Positions 1 through 5,296 are shown, counted from the first letter of the stretch. The stretch: DNA of 5,345 bases from Gammaproteobacteria bacterium (GCA_015658965.1 DQNX01000020.1:1-5345), one strand, 5' to 3'. Notes: generated from the letters alone by a model not told the origin. Made by a program: numbers and translations.

Positions 1-36
1 AAACATTATTACTGTAAAAAATAAGGAGTATCCGCA

Positions 37-222
37 ATGACTTACTACGAAGGTGTTAAAACAATGGAAGAAATGGGCGTAAACGACAACTATATTCAAG
101 GCTGGGTTGCTGGTTTTTTAAATAATCCCGAGCTTGAAGAGCAAAGAATTACCGACGAATGGGAGTCTGGATTTGAAGATGGAAAATCTCATACAGGTGA
201 AAATTTCGCCAACTTTTGCTAA
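37..222 (+). CDS. Small acidic hypothetical protein (61 aa), faintly RMF-like
   Basis: I do not recognise this gene with confidence. It looks real: a consensus Shine-Dalgarno AAGGAG (23-28) sits 8 bases before the ATG, and a strong intrinsic terminator follows the stop. The protein is strongly acidic (about 13 Asp/Glu against 3 Lys/Arg), has no signal peptide or membrane segment, and ends in Cys. Its middle holds two similar short motifs, GWVAGF (residues 22-27) and WESGFEDGK (42-50). This spacing of aromatic-Gly pairs resembles ribosome modulation factor (RMF), where a GYQAG motif is followed by a WLGGW motif. RMF of E. coli is basic and binds rRNA, so the charge argues against the same function. 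The resemblance is my inference only. The promoter lies outside the window or in its first 36 bases. Confidence 0.75.
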   Translation: MTYYEGVKTMEEMGVNDNYIQGWVAGFLNNPELEEQRITDEWESGFEDGKSHTGENFANFC

Positions 223-234
223 AACTTAAGTAAT

Positions 235-240
235 GATAAT
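235..240 (+). promoter_or_regulatory. Possible -10 box for epmB (GATAAT)
   Basis: GATAAT matches the sigma70 -10 consensus at five of six positions. No convincing -35 lies 16-18 bases upstream. A start about 6-7 bases downstream would place the epmB 5' end at or inside the left arm of the terminator, so that this transcript could not form the full hairpin. This would explain how epmB is expressed directly behind a terminator, but the assignment is weak because such A/T hexamers are common in AT-rich DNA. Confidence 0.25.
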
Positions 241-243
241 TTA

Positions 244-272
244 AAAAAAGCCCCTTTTTTTGGGGCTTTTTT
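244..272 (+). terminator. Intrinsic terminator after the 61-aa ORF
   Basis: A perfect 11-bp stem, six A then GCCCC (244-254) pairing with GGGGC then six T (262-272), encloses a seven-T loop (255-261). The GC core followed by a T tract is a classic rho-independent terminator. It lies 21 bases past the stop of the 61-aa ORF and ends 10 bases before the epmB start, so it also occupies the epmB leader. Because A-runs lie on the other side, it could in principle act in both directions, but no minus-strand gene enters it here. Confidence 0.9.
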
Positions 273-282
273 ATGTCTAAAC

Positions 283-1242
283 ATGAGCGATTGGCAGCAC
301 AATTCACGACACACTCTCAAAGGCGCTGACCAGTGCCATGATTTTTTTCAAATATCAGGTGTTGAGGACAACCATTTTCCCATCAAAATCCCATTAGAAT
401 TTGCCAATCTGATTGATAAGAACAATCCAAACGACCCTTTATTAAAGCAAGTTATCCCTTTTAAAAACACACAAAGCCAATCAGAATTTAGCTCGTCCCC
501 TTTGGAAGACGAACAGTACGCCCCAGTTGCTGGGCTGATTCATAAGTACCCTAACCGAGTGCTGTTAATCACTTCTCGTGTGTGTGCGATCCATTGTCAA
601 TATTGTTTCAGGCAAAATTTTGATTATTCTGGTCATGATGCGATGAGCAATTGGTTGGCGATTGAGGATTATATTCGTACCCATACGCGCATTAATGAGG
701 TGATTTTGAGTGGTGGCGATCCTTTAAGTTTGAACGATGAGAAACTCGAAAAACTCATCAAAAATATTGAAAATATTAAGCACGTTAAGTTATTGCGTAT
801 CCATTCTCGATCGGTTGTGGTAACACCCAGCCGAATAACCCATAAATTGGTCGAATTATTGGCCAAAACCGCGTTAAAAGTGGTTTTAGTGACGCATATT
901 AACCATGAAAATGAAATATCGACAGCATTTGTTAAAAATATTGGAAATTTTGTAAACGTGACTCTACTCAATCAATCTGTGTTGTTAAAGGGGGTTAATG
1001 ACGACTTAAGCACCTTAAAACAACTAAGTTTGAAGTTATTCGATGCAGGTATCTTGCCGTATTACTTACACATGTTAGACAAGGTTAGCGGCGCAGAGCA
1101 TTTTTTAATCAGTGATGAGCGTGCAATTGAATTGCACCAACAATTGCAGAAAAAACTGAGTGGTTACTTAGTGCCAAAATTGGTACGAGATGAGAATGGC
1201 GAATCTAAAACTTGGATGTCATTAGAGGCCTTTGCAAACTGA
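283..1242 (+). CDS. epmB: EF-P beta-lysylation protein, lysine 2,3-aminomutase EpmB
   Basis: Radical SAM, PLP-dependent enzyme that converts (S)-alpha-lysine to (R)-beta-lysine, which EpmA then attaches to elongation factor P to help ribosomes through polyproline stretches. Visible motifs are the 4Fe-4S cluster CxxxCxxC (Cys101, Cys105, Cys108, followed by FR), SGGDPL (143-148) for SAM/PLP binding, LRIHSR (171-176), THINHENE (204-211), LLNQSVLL (228-235), and the C-terminal GYLVPKLVR, where Lys299 is the expected PLP lysine. These follow E. coli EpmB closely. At 319 aa it is about 20 residues shorter than that protein and lacks the C-terminal extension of true catabolic KamA, which supports EpmB. 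ATG 283 is the only ATG/GTG/TTG in this frame between the stop at 220-222 and residue 1. No Shine-Dalgarno precedes it. Neither efp nor epmA is in the window. It converges with the thioredoxin gene across 14 bases. Confidence 0.95.
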   Translation: MSDWQHNSRHTLKGADQCHDFFQISGVEDNHFPIKIPLEFANLIDKNNPNDPLLKQVIPFKNTQSQSEFSSSPLEDEQYAPVAGLIHKYPNRVLLITSRVCAIHCQYCFRQNFDYSGHDAMSNWLAIEDYIRTHTRINEVILSGGDPLSLNDEKLEKLIKNIENIKHVKLLRIHSRSVVVTPSRITHKLVELLAKTALKVVLVTHINHENEISTAFVKNIGNFVNVTLLNQSVLLKGVNDDLSTLKQLSLKLFDAGILPYYLHMLDKVSGAEHFLISDERAIELHQQLQKKLSGYLVPKLVRDENGESKTWMSLEAFAN

Positions 1243-1256
1243 TGTAAAGGTCTTTA

Positions 1257-1775
1257 TTAAAGAATTGCCTTTTCTAGTACAGCAATATCGATTTCACCCA
1301 TGCGAAAATCAACCAACTTTCCCTCTGGGTCGTAGATATAAGTAGTTGGCATGCCAAATACATCGCCAAACTTATCGAACTCGGTGCTGTTATCGCCTTC
1401 AAATAAAATAATAGGGTAATTCACCATATAGGTGTCAGTAAATTCGGCAATCACCTGTTTGTCAGCTTGTTCGTAATCCAAGCCTAGTATTTCAACTATT
1501 TCAGAGTTTTTGTCGTAGAATTCTACAAAAGCAGGGATTTCCTTTAAGCAAGGTGGACACCAAGTAGCCCAAAAATTTATCACTAAATATTTACCTTTGG
1601 TTGTTTCATTGTTGTGTGTGTTGCCATTCGTGTCTACCACTGAAAAATTAGGCAATTTAATTGATTTTTCGTTTTGCCACAAGGCCTGAGCTTTTTCTTT
1701 AATCTCGTCAATGGTAATTGCCTGAACGCTAGTTAAAGGAAAAATAAGAGCGAGTATAATAAGAATTTTTTTCAT
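1257..1775 (-). CDS. Secreted TlpA/ResA-type thioredoxin-fold disulfide reductase
   Basis: A periplasmic thiol-disulfide oxidoreductase of the TlpA/ResA/DsbE family, 172 aa. The N-terminus is a clear Sec signal peptide: MKK, a hydrophobic core, and a probable cleavage after SVQA (residue 19). The redoxin domain begins near residue 40 (LPNFSVVDTNG) and carries NFWATWCPPC (68-76), with catalytic Cys73 and Cys76, and the cis-proline loop GMPTTY (141-146, Pro143). The YDPEGKLV strand (148-155) is typical of the family. Known members reduce apocytochrome c cysteines or other periplasmic disulfides. No cytochrome maturation genes are nearby, so the substrate is unknown. The ATG gives a well-formed signal peptide, which supports the start, although there is no Shine-Dalgarno. 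The gene converges with epmB and is divergent from the ArsC-like gene. Confidence 0.9.
   Translation of the reverse strand: MKKILIILALIFPLTSVQAITIDEIKEKAQALWQNEKSIKLPNFSVVDTNGNTHNNETTKGKYLVINFWATWCPPCLKEIPAFVEFYDKNSEIVEILGLDYEQADKQVIAEFTDTYMVNYPIILFEGDNSTEFDKFGDVFGMPTTYIYDPEGKLVDFRMGEIDIAVLEKAIL
1755..1760 (+). promoter_or_regulatory. Possible -10 box for the ArsC-like gene (TATAAT)
   Basis: An exact TATAAT lies inside the signal-peptide codons of the divergent thioredoxin gene. Transcription from about 1767 would give a 25-base leader to the ArsC-like ATG at 1792. The -35 region, GTTAAA at 1732-1737 with a 17-base spacer, is poor (three of six). The exact -10 box and the lack of any other room for a promoter support it. 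Confidence 0.45.
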
Positions 1776-1791
1776 AATCGGTTTTTTAATA

Positions 1792-2139
1792 ATGAGTGTA
1801 AAAATTTATCATAATCCAAACTGTACAAAATCTAGACTAACCTTAGCTATTTTAGAAGAAAAAGGCCTAGACTTCGAAGTAATTAAATATCTTGAAAATA
1901 CGCCCAGTGTGACCGAGTTAAAGGCCTTACTTGATGCGTTAAAAATGGACCCTAGATCGCTAATGCGTACTTTTGAAGCACCTTATAAAGAAAACCATTT
2001 GGATGATGAATCGCTCAGCGAAGCGCAACTCATTCAAGCGATGGTTGATCACCCCATATTGATTGAGCGCCCGATTGTTAAAACCGATAAAGGCATTGCA
2101 ATTGGACGACCGCCTGAGAATATTTTAGCGATTTTGTAA
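1792..2139 (+). CDS. ArsC/YfgD family glutaredoxin-dependent arsenate reductase-like protein
   Basis: A 115-aa cytoplasmic protein of the ArsC/Spx thioredoxin-fold family. The N-terminus KIYHNPNCTKSR holds the single nucleophilic Cys11. The arginines that hold arsenate in E. coli ArsC have counterparts in DPRSLMR (Arg55/Arg59), IERPIV (Arg93) and GRPPE (Arg106). The length and the GRPPENIL ending match E. coli YfgD (about 119 aa) better than plasmid ArsC (about 141 aa). The classical reaction is reduction of arsenate to arsenite with glutathione and glutaredoxin. No arsenic transporter or ArsR regulator is present, so a housekeeping thiol role is equally possible. There is no Shine-Dalgarno before the ATG. 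It converges with the GST gene, with four bases between the stop codons and no terminator hairpin visible. Confidence 0.9.
   Translation: MSVKIYHNPNCTKSRLTLAILEEKGLDFEVIKYLENTPSVTELKALLDALKMDPRSLMRTFEAPYKENHLDDESLSEAQLIQAMVDHPILIERPIVKTDKGIAIGRPPENILAIL
1808..1813 (-). promoter_or_regulatory. Possible -10 box for the TlpA-like gene
   Basis: On the minus strand this reads TATGAT, five of six matches to the sigma70 -10 consensus. It lies inside the first codons of the ArsC-like gene. A start near 1801 would give a leader of about 26 bases before the thioredoxin ATG. I see no good -35 element. Some promoter must lie here or further inside the ArsC-like gene, because the intergenic gap is only 16 bases. 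Confidence 0.3.
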
Positions 2140-2143
2140 GCGA

Positions 2144-2806
2144 CTACTCATCAACCAACAAAGTTGATAAGTAACCTTCACGTGCTTCAATATTAGAATA
2201 GTAAACATCATCGATACCTTCGGACACTGAATCTTTAACCGCGTCAATGGCTAAAATTGCCTCACTCCAGGCGCTTAAGTTGCTAAATTCACTCAGGGAT
2301 AACGCATTGTCAGTAAATTCATTTATCCAGGATAAACGCATAAAGATAGGGGCAAAAGCGGCATCGATCATGGCAAAATCAGCGCCATTAAAAAACACAC
2401 CCTTGTCTTTAACGGACTCAACTTTAGCCAGTTTTTCAAACAACGATTTTTTGGCTTTGGTATAAGTGTCTTTATCGCCAGTGACCAAGTTAAACAACTC
2501 ATCAAACAGACTGGATGAAAACTGAATCCAAGCACGATTTTTGGCTTTTTGTATGGGATCGTTCGGATGTAAATCATTTTTGCTGATGTCATTGGCGAAC
2601 TCACTAATAACACTGGATTCAAAAATCACTTCATCATCGGCTTTTAATAACGGCACTTGACCTGTGGGTGATATTTCTTTGAACCAATCAGGCGGATCCA
2701 TTGGATTGATAAAAGTGATGTCGTAATCAATGTTTTGTTTTTTTAAGATAATAATGGCGCGCTGCACAAAGGGACAGAGTTTAAAGCTAATCAGTTCTAA
2801 TTTCAT
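2144..2806 (-). CDS. Glutathione S-transferase family protein, omega/DHAR-like
   Basis: A 220-aa soluble protein with a GST layout. The N-terminal thioredoxin-like domain (about 1-75) contains LCPFVQRA, with Cys11 in the place of the catalytic Tyr/Ser, as in omega, DHAR and CLIC-type GSTs. It also has the glutathione-binding loop SPTGQVPLL (cis-Pro52) and ESSVI (63-67, Glu63/Ser64). The helical C-terminal domain (about 85-215) has the conserved Asp148 in FAMIDAAFAP. Cys-type GSTs usually act as thiol transferases, dehydroascorbate reductases or deglutathionylases rather than in detoxifying conjugation. The substrate cannot be told from sequence. SspA, another GST-fold protein, is less likely because it lacks this CPF motif. 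The gene is last in the minus-strand operon, 39 bases after rlmH. It has its own strong Shine-Dalgarno AGGAG (2813-2817 on the plus strand), six bases from the ATG. Confidence 0.85.
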   Translation of the reverse strand: MKLELISFKLCPFVQRAIIILKKQNIDYDITFINPMDPPDWFKEISPTGQVPLLKADDEVIFESSVISEFANDISKNDLHPNDPIQKAKNRAWIQFSSSLFDELFNLVTGDKDTYTKAKKSLFEKLAKVESVKDKGVFFNGADFAMIDAAFAPIFMRLSWINEFTDNALSLSEFSNLSAWSEAILAIDAVKDSVSEGIDDVYYSNIEAREGYLSTLLVDE

Positions 2807-2822
2807 ATTTTTCTCCTAAGTA

Positions 2823-2839
2823 GGAAAGCAAGGCTTTCC
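2823..2839 (-). other. Hairpin between rlmH and the GST gene
   Basis: A perfect 7-bp stem, GGAAAGC and GCTTTCC, with a 3-base loop lies 6 bases after the rlmH stop codon and 5 bases before the GST Shine-Dalgarno. It lacks a following T tract in either direction, so it is not a standard terminator. It could be an mRNA processing or stability element that separates GST expression from the upstream genes, or a weak partial terminator. The function is inferred only from position. Confidence 0.45.
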
Positions 2840-2845
2840 GCATGA

Positions 2846-3313
2846 TTATTCCCGATGATACGGGTGGTTGGTTAATAGTGAGTGAGCGCGATAAATTTGT
2901 TCTACTGCGAACAATCTGGCCATAGAGTGTGGCAAGGTTAAGTTTGATAACCCCCACAGCTGGCTAGCGTGTTGCTTGCAAGCAGTAGACAAACCGTCTG
3001 CACCACCAATTAACAAGGCCACATTGTCGCCATTTTGTTGCCAATTTTTCATATTTTTAGCAATGTCTTTGGTGTTGTGTTGTTTGCCTTTTTCGTCAAA
3101 GGCAATCACCAAGCTTGATCCTTGCGTGGCTTTAATCAGCAGGTTGCCCTCTAATGCCTTAATTTGATCAATATTTTTACCTTTGCGTTTTTGCGCATCA
3201 AGCGTGATCAATTCAAAGTTTAGCGAAGCAGGCAGTTGCTTTTGATAGTGATTGATGCCAGTTTGTATCCAATCAGGCATTTTTTTTCCAATCGCAATCA
3301 GTTTTATTTGCAT
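2846..3313 (-). CDS. rlmH: 23S rRNA (pseudouridine1915-N3)-methyltransferase RlmH
   Basis: A 155-aa SPOUT-family methyltransferase, the usual length for RlmH. It methylates pseudouridine 1915 in helix 69 of 23S rRNA on the assembled 70S ribosome, using SAM. Diagnostic features are the N-terminal MQIKLIAIGKKMPDWI, the SAM-binding trefoil-knot segments LIGGADGL (101-108) and LTLPHSMARLFAVEQIYRA (125-143), and the invariant C-terminal HPYHRE (150-155), whose Tyr-His-Arg is required for catalysis in characterised members. It starts 7 bases after the rsfS stop with only a weak A-rich ribosome site, so translation is probably coupled to rsfS. The rsfS-rlmH order is conserved across many bacteria. 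Confidence 0.97.
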   Translation of the reverse strand: MQIKLIAIGKKMPDWIQTGINHYQKQLPASLNFELITLDAQKRKGKNIDQIKALEGNLLIKATQGSSLVIAFDEKGKQHNTKDIAKNMKNWQQNGDNVALLIGGADGLSTACKQHASQLWGLSNLTLPHSMARLFAVEQIYRAHSLLTNHPYHRE

Positions 3314-3320
3314 TCTTTAA

Positions 3321-3659
3321 TCAGTCGTCAGCAATCTCAGCACCAGACCAAAGTCTTTCTATTTTGTAGAATTCTCGAGTTTTTTCTGTCATGATATGCA
3401 CGACCACTTCGGCCAAATCGACCAGCACCCAGTGGCCGGTTTCAGTGCCTTCAATGCCAACAACTTTCATGCCTAAGCGCTTGGCCTCAATTTTGATGTT
3501 GTTGGCAATACCACGTACATGTTGTGTGGAACGCCCTGTGGCGATAACGATGGCTTCAATGTCAGCGCTTTGCGCCAACACCTTTAAGGTAATAATATCT
3601 TCGCCTTTGAGTTCTTCAATGATGCCGGTGATGACTTTGAGTTGATCTTTTAATTTCAT
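3321..3659 (-). CDS. rsfS: Ribosomal silencing factor RsfS
   Basis: A 112-aa member of the Iojap/RsfS (DUF143) family. RsfS binds ribosomal protein uL14 on the 50S subunit and blocks joining with 30S, lowering translation when nutrients are short. The family core is visible: KGEDIITLKV (18-27), ATGRSTQHVRGIANNI (40-55), GTETGHWVLVDLAEVVVHIM (71-90) and REFYKIERLW (95-104). The start codon overlaps the nadD stop in an ATGA arrangement and no Shine-Dalgarno is present, so it should be translated by coupling to nadD. Confidence 0.97.
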   Translation of the reverse strand: MKLKDQLKVITGIIEELKGEDIITLKVLAQSADIEAIVIATGRSTQHVRGIANNIKIEAKRLGMKVVGIEGTETGHWVLVDLAEVVVHIMTEKTREFYKIERLWSGAEIADD

Positions 3660-4282
3660 AAGTGTTGTAGGTAATGAATAATGGGGTCTGGTAATAGCCC
3701 AGATAGACTTTGTTGCGCACCTATTTTACCACTCGAGGCGGCATTGAACAGAATACCTCGAATTTCACTGGAAGAGATGTTGAGCAATTCAGTATCAGCA
3801 AAATAAAGCAGACCCGAGGTCTGATTGTGCAATTCGTTAATGTTCTTGGTACGTGTAAAAGCGTGCGATACCTCTAGCGCTTGATGGTTTGGCCGTGCCA
3901 TCACCACAAGGTGTACGTACTGATGAAAGTCTTGATAATCTTTCCAGGTGTGTAAGTTGATAAAGCTATCCATACCAACAATCAAACAAATAGGCGTGTC
4001 TGCATATTCGCATTTAATGTCAATCAAAGATTCAATCGTATAAGAAGCGCTGTCTCGGTTAATTTCACGCAAATCAATCGACAATTCGTCAAACACTTGA
4101 GTCGCCAGTTGCAACATTTCAAGGCGTTGAGCATTGGAAAAATTAAGTGCATTTTTGTGTACAGGTGCAGCACAAGGCATTAAAAACAAGGCCGATAAAT
4201 TCAGTTGTTTTTTAAGTGTTGTTGCGTTTTTTAAATGGCCAAAATGGACCGGGTCAAATGAGCCGCCAAAAAAACCAATCAT
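3656..4282 (-). CDS. nadD: Nicotinate-nucleotide adenylyltransferase NadD
   Basis: A 208-aa nucleotidyltransferase that makes deamido-NAD from nicotinate mononucleotide and ATP, a required step of de novo and salvage NAD synthesis. The N-terminus GFFGGSFDPVHFGHL (3-17) contains the HxGH phosphate-binding motif (His13-Phe-Gly-His16), GMDSF lies at 103-107, and the second nucleotide-binding motif ISSSEIR is at 169-175. Length and motif spacing are normal for bacterial NadD. The ATG overlaps the stop of the upstream MBL hydrolase by four bases (ATGA), and its own stop overlaps rsfS in the same way. The three genes therefore form a tightly coupled unit. Confidence 0.97.
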   Translation of the reverse strand: MIGFFGGSFDPVHFGHLKNATTLKKQLNLSALFLMPCAAPVHKNALNFSNAQRLEMLQLATQVFDELSIDLREINRDSASYTIESLIDIKCEYADTPICLIVGMDSFINLHTWKDYQDFHQYVHLVVMARPNHQALEVSHAFTRTKNINELHNQTSGLLYFADTELLNISSSEIRGILFNAASSGKIGAQQSLSGLLPDPIIHYLQHL

Positions 4283-5004
4283 AATAGGGCGTCAAGCTCT
4301 TGTTGGCTCACAGGCTGCATTGGATAGCTGCGATAACCATCGTGAATTTGATTACGATAACGGATAAAATCAGCTTCATTATCAATCATTAAGAAAGGAT
4401 TGCCTGATTTTTGCTCTGCCATGGTGCTGGTGATTTTTGATCCATAATCGTGTCCACAGTGCAATAACACTTCATCCGCCACTTGTTTTAATTTTTGTAG
4501 TGAATGAAACAACACACCCGCATCAGCGCCTGGCATCGCACAGTGTCCTGCCCCATACACAAACAAGCTGTCACCTGCAATCAAATGCCCATCCAGTAAG
4601 TAGCAAATGCCACCGGCCGTATGCCCAGGGGTATTGATGATGGTTGCTTTGGTGTTTCCTAAAGTCACCGTATCGTTATCATCGACGACCGTGGTAACAG
4701 CGTGCTTGAGGTGCAAATAACGCATCTCGTTGATACCAGCAGTGATTTTCGCACCCGTTTTTTCAGCGATTTCATCAACGGCATTCATGTGATCATTGTG
4801 CCAATGGGTGAGCCAGATATCGGTGAGGGTGTAACCTTTGTCGGTAATTTTTTGAATAAACAAATCAGCCTCCCAAGCCGGATCAATAATGGCGCACGTT
4901 TTAGAAGCGTGATCAAAGACAAAATGAATGGAATTTTCATAAGTGCCCACATGGTAGAGAATTTCCAAAGTATAGGTTTTTTCAGTAAAGGTTTTTTCTA
5001 GCAT
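4279..5004 (-). CDS. MBL-fold hydrolase, glyoxalase II/persulfide dioxygenase-like
   Basis: A cytoplasmic metallo-beta-lactamase-fold enzyme of 241 aa. Using the start chosen here, metal ligands are seen in THWHNDH (His67, His69, Asp71, His72), TPGHTAG (His128), AGDSLF (Asp145) and CGHDYG (His185), the full glyoxalase II-type set. The stretch from AGDSLF to NPFL, including AMPGADAGVLFHSLQKL and GHDYGSKITSTMAEQK, fits the GloB/YcbL/ETHE1 branch, whose members hydrolyse glutathione thioesters or oxidise glutathione persulfide. Sequence alone does not let me choose between them. The frame stays open to a TTG at 5041-5043, but ATG 5004 is preferred because the family domain starts soon after it and the TTG adds 13 unrelated residues. 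No strong Shine-Dalgarno precedes either. It is the first gene of the nadD-rsfS-rlmH-GST operon. Confidence 0.88.
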   Translation of the reverse strand: MLEKTFTEKTYTLEILYHVGTYENSIHFVFDHASKTCAIIDPAWEADLFIQKITDKGYTLTDIWLTHWHNDHMNAVDEIAEKTGAKITAGINEMRYLHLKHAVTTVVDDNDTVTLGNTKATIINTPGHTAGGICYLLDGHLIAGDSLFVYGAGHCAMPGADAGVLFHSLQKLKQVADEVLLHCGHDYGSKITSTMAEQKSGNPFLMIDNEADFIRYRNQIHDGYRSYPMQPVSQQELDALL

Positions 5005-5050
5005 GATATTATTTTCAATAAGATAATACAAACATTTTACCAAACTGGAC

Positions 5051-5078
5051 TTGACTAATTTGTCTTAGAGTCTATAAT
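5051..5078 (+). promoter_or_regulatory. Sigma70 promoter of the tRNA-Ala-tRNA-Glu operon
   Basis: TTGACT (5051-5056, five of six) and an exact TATAAT (5073-5078) are separated by 16 bases. This is the best promoter in the window and is correctly placed 41 bases before tRNA-Ala. Transcription should begin near 5085 and give a short precursor leader to be trimmed by RNase P. Confidence 0.8.
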
Positions 5079-5098
5079 TTACATCTTTTGCTTGGCAA
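5071..5098 (-). promoter_or_regulatory. Candidate sigma70 promoter for the MBL-nadD operon
   Basis: On the minus strand, TTGCCA (5098-5093, five of six to the -35 consensus) is followed after 16 bases by TATAGA (5076-5071, four of six to the -10). A start near 5064 would leave a leader of about 60 bases before ATG 5004. An alternative -10, TATTAT (5028-5023, five of six), has no good -35 and would give a very short leader. Either choice makes the TTG start unlikely or poorly placed. The first candidate overlaps the tRNA promoter on the other strand. Confidence 0.4.
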
Positions 5099-5119
5099 CC
5101 AGTTTTTTGGGAAATTCTT

Positions 5120-5195
5120 GGGGCTATAGCTCAGCTGGGAGAGCACGACACTGGCAGTGTCGGGGTCAGCGGTTCGATCCCGCTTAGCTCCACCA
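5120..5195 (+). tRNA. tRNA-Ala, anticodon GGC
   Basis: A complete 76-base cloverleaf. The acceptor arms GGGGCTA (5120-5126) and TAGCTCC (5185-5191) contain the G3-U70 wobble that is the main alanine identity element, followed by A73 and an encoded CCA. The D stem is GCTC/GAGC, the anticodon stem CGACA/TGTCG is fully paired, the loop CTGGCAG carries GGC at 5153-5155, and the T stem AGCGG/CCGCT has loop TTCGATC. It reads GCC and GCU codons. It is the first gene of the two-tRNA operon, 20 bases ahead of tRNA-Glu. Confidence 0.98.
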
Positions 5196-5215
5196 AAAAA
5201 GCAAGAAAAGTGTAT

Positions 5216-5290
5216 GTCGCCTTCGTCTATCGGTTAGGACCCCAGGTTTTCATCCTGGTAAGAGGAGTTCGATTCCCCTAGGCGATACCA
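5216..5290 (+). tRNA. tRNA-Glu, anticodon UUC
   Basis: A complete 75-base cloverleaf with encoded CCA. The anticodon stem CCAGG/CCTGG (5242-5246, 5254-5258) holds loop TTTTCAT with TTC at 5249-5251. The D stem GTCT/GGAC keeps the U11-A24 and U13-G22 pairs typical of glutamate tRNA. Two pairs are unusual: the acceptor GTCGCCT/AGGCGAT ends in a G1-U72 wobble, and the T stem AGGAG/CCCCT has an A-C mismatch at 52-62 (5266 and 5276). The discriminator is A73, where E. coli has G. This tRNA decodes GAA and GAG and, when charged, also feeds haem synthesis through glutamyl-tRNA reductase. Confidence 0.95.
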
Positions 5291-5296
5291 TATTCT

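Noticed and set aside
669..971. 100-codon minus-strand open frame inside epmB
   Set aside because: It is antisense to conserved EpmB residues including the SGGDPL and LLNQSVLL motifs and has no recognisable domain, so it is a shadow frame.
1243..1275. Possible bidirectional terminator between epmB and the TlpA-like gene
   Set aside because: Only short A/T-rich inverted pieces (AAAGG...CCTTT, CTTT...AAAG) can be found, with no stable stem and T tract.
2247..2622. Two open frames (2247-2465 plus, 2368-2622 minus) within the GST gene
   Set aside because: Both lie wholly inside the GST reading frame, show no family motifs and have no plausible ribosome site; the GST frame explains the region.
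2823..2839. Reading the rlmH-GST hairpin as an intrinsic terminator
   Set aside because: There is no T tract after the stem on either strand and a well-formed gene follows immediately, so it is listed only as a hairpin.
2976..3645. Plus-strand open frames at 2976-3167 and 3391-3645
   Set aside because: They are antisense to the strongly conserved rlmH and rsfS genes and have low-complexity Ser/Thr/Ala/Pro-rich composition typical of shadow frames.
4134..5001. Plus-strand open frames at 4134-4367, 4437-4637 and 4702-5001
   Set aside because: They are antisense to nadD and the MBL hydrolase, including its metal-binding motifs, and resemble no known protein.
5005..5043. TTG start giving a 254-residue MBL hydrolase
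   Set aside because: The extra 13 residues are not part of the family domain, TTG is a rare start, and the region looks like leader or promoter DNA. ATG 5004 is preferred.
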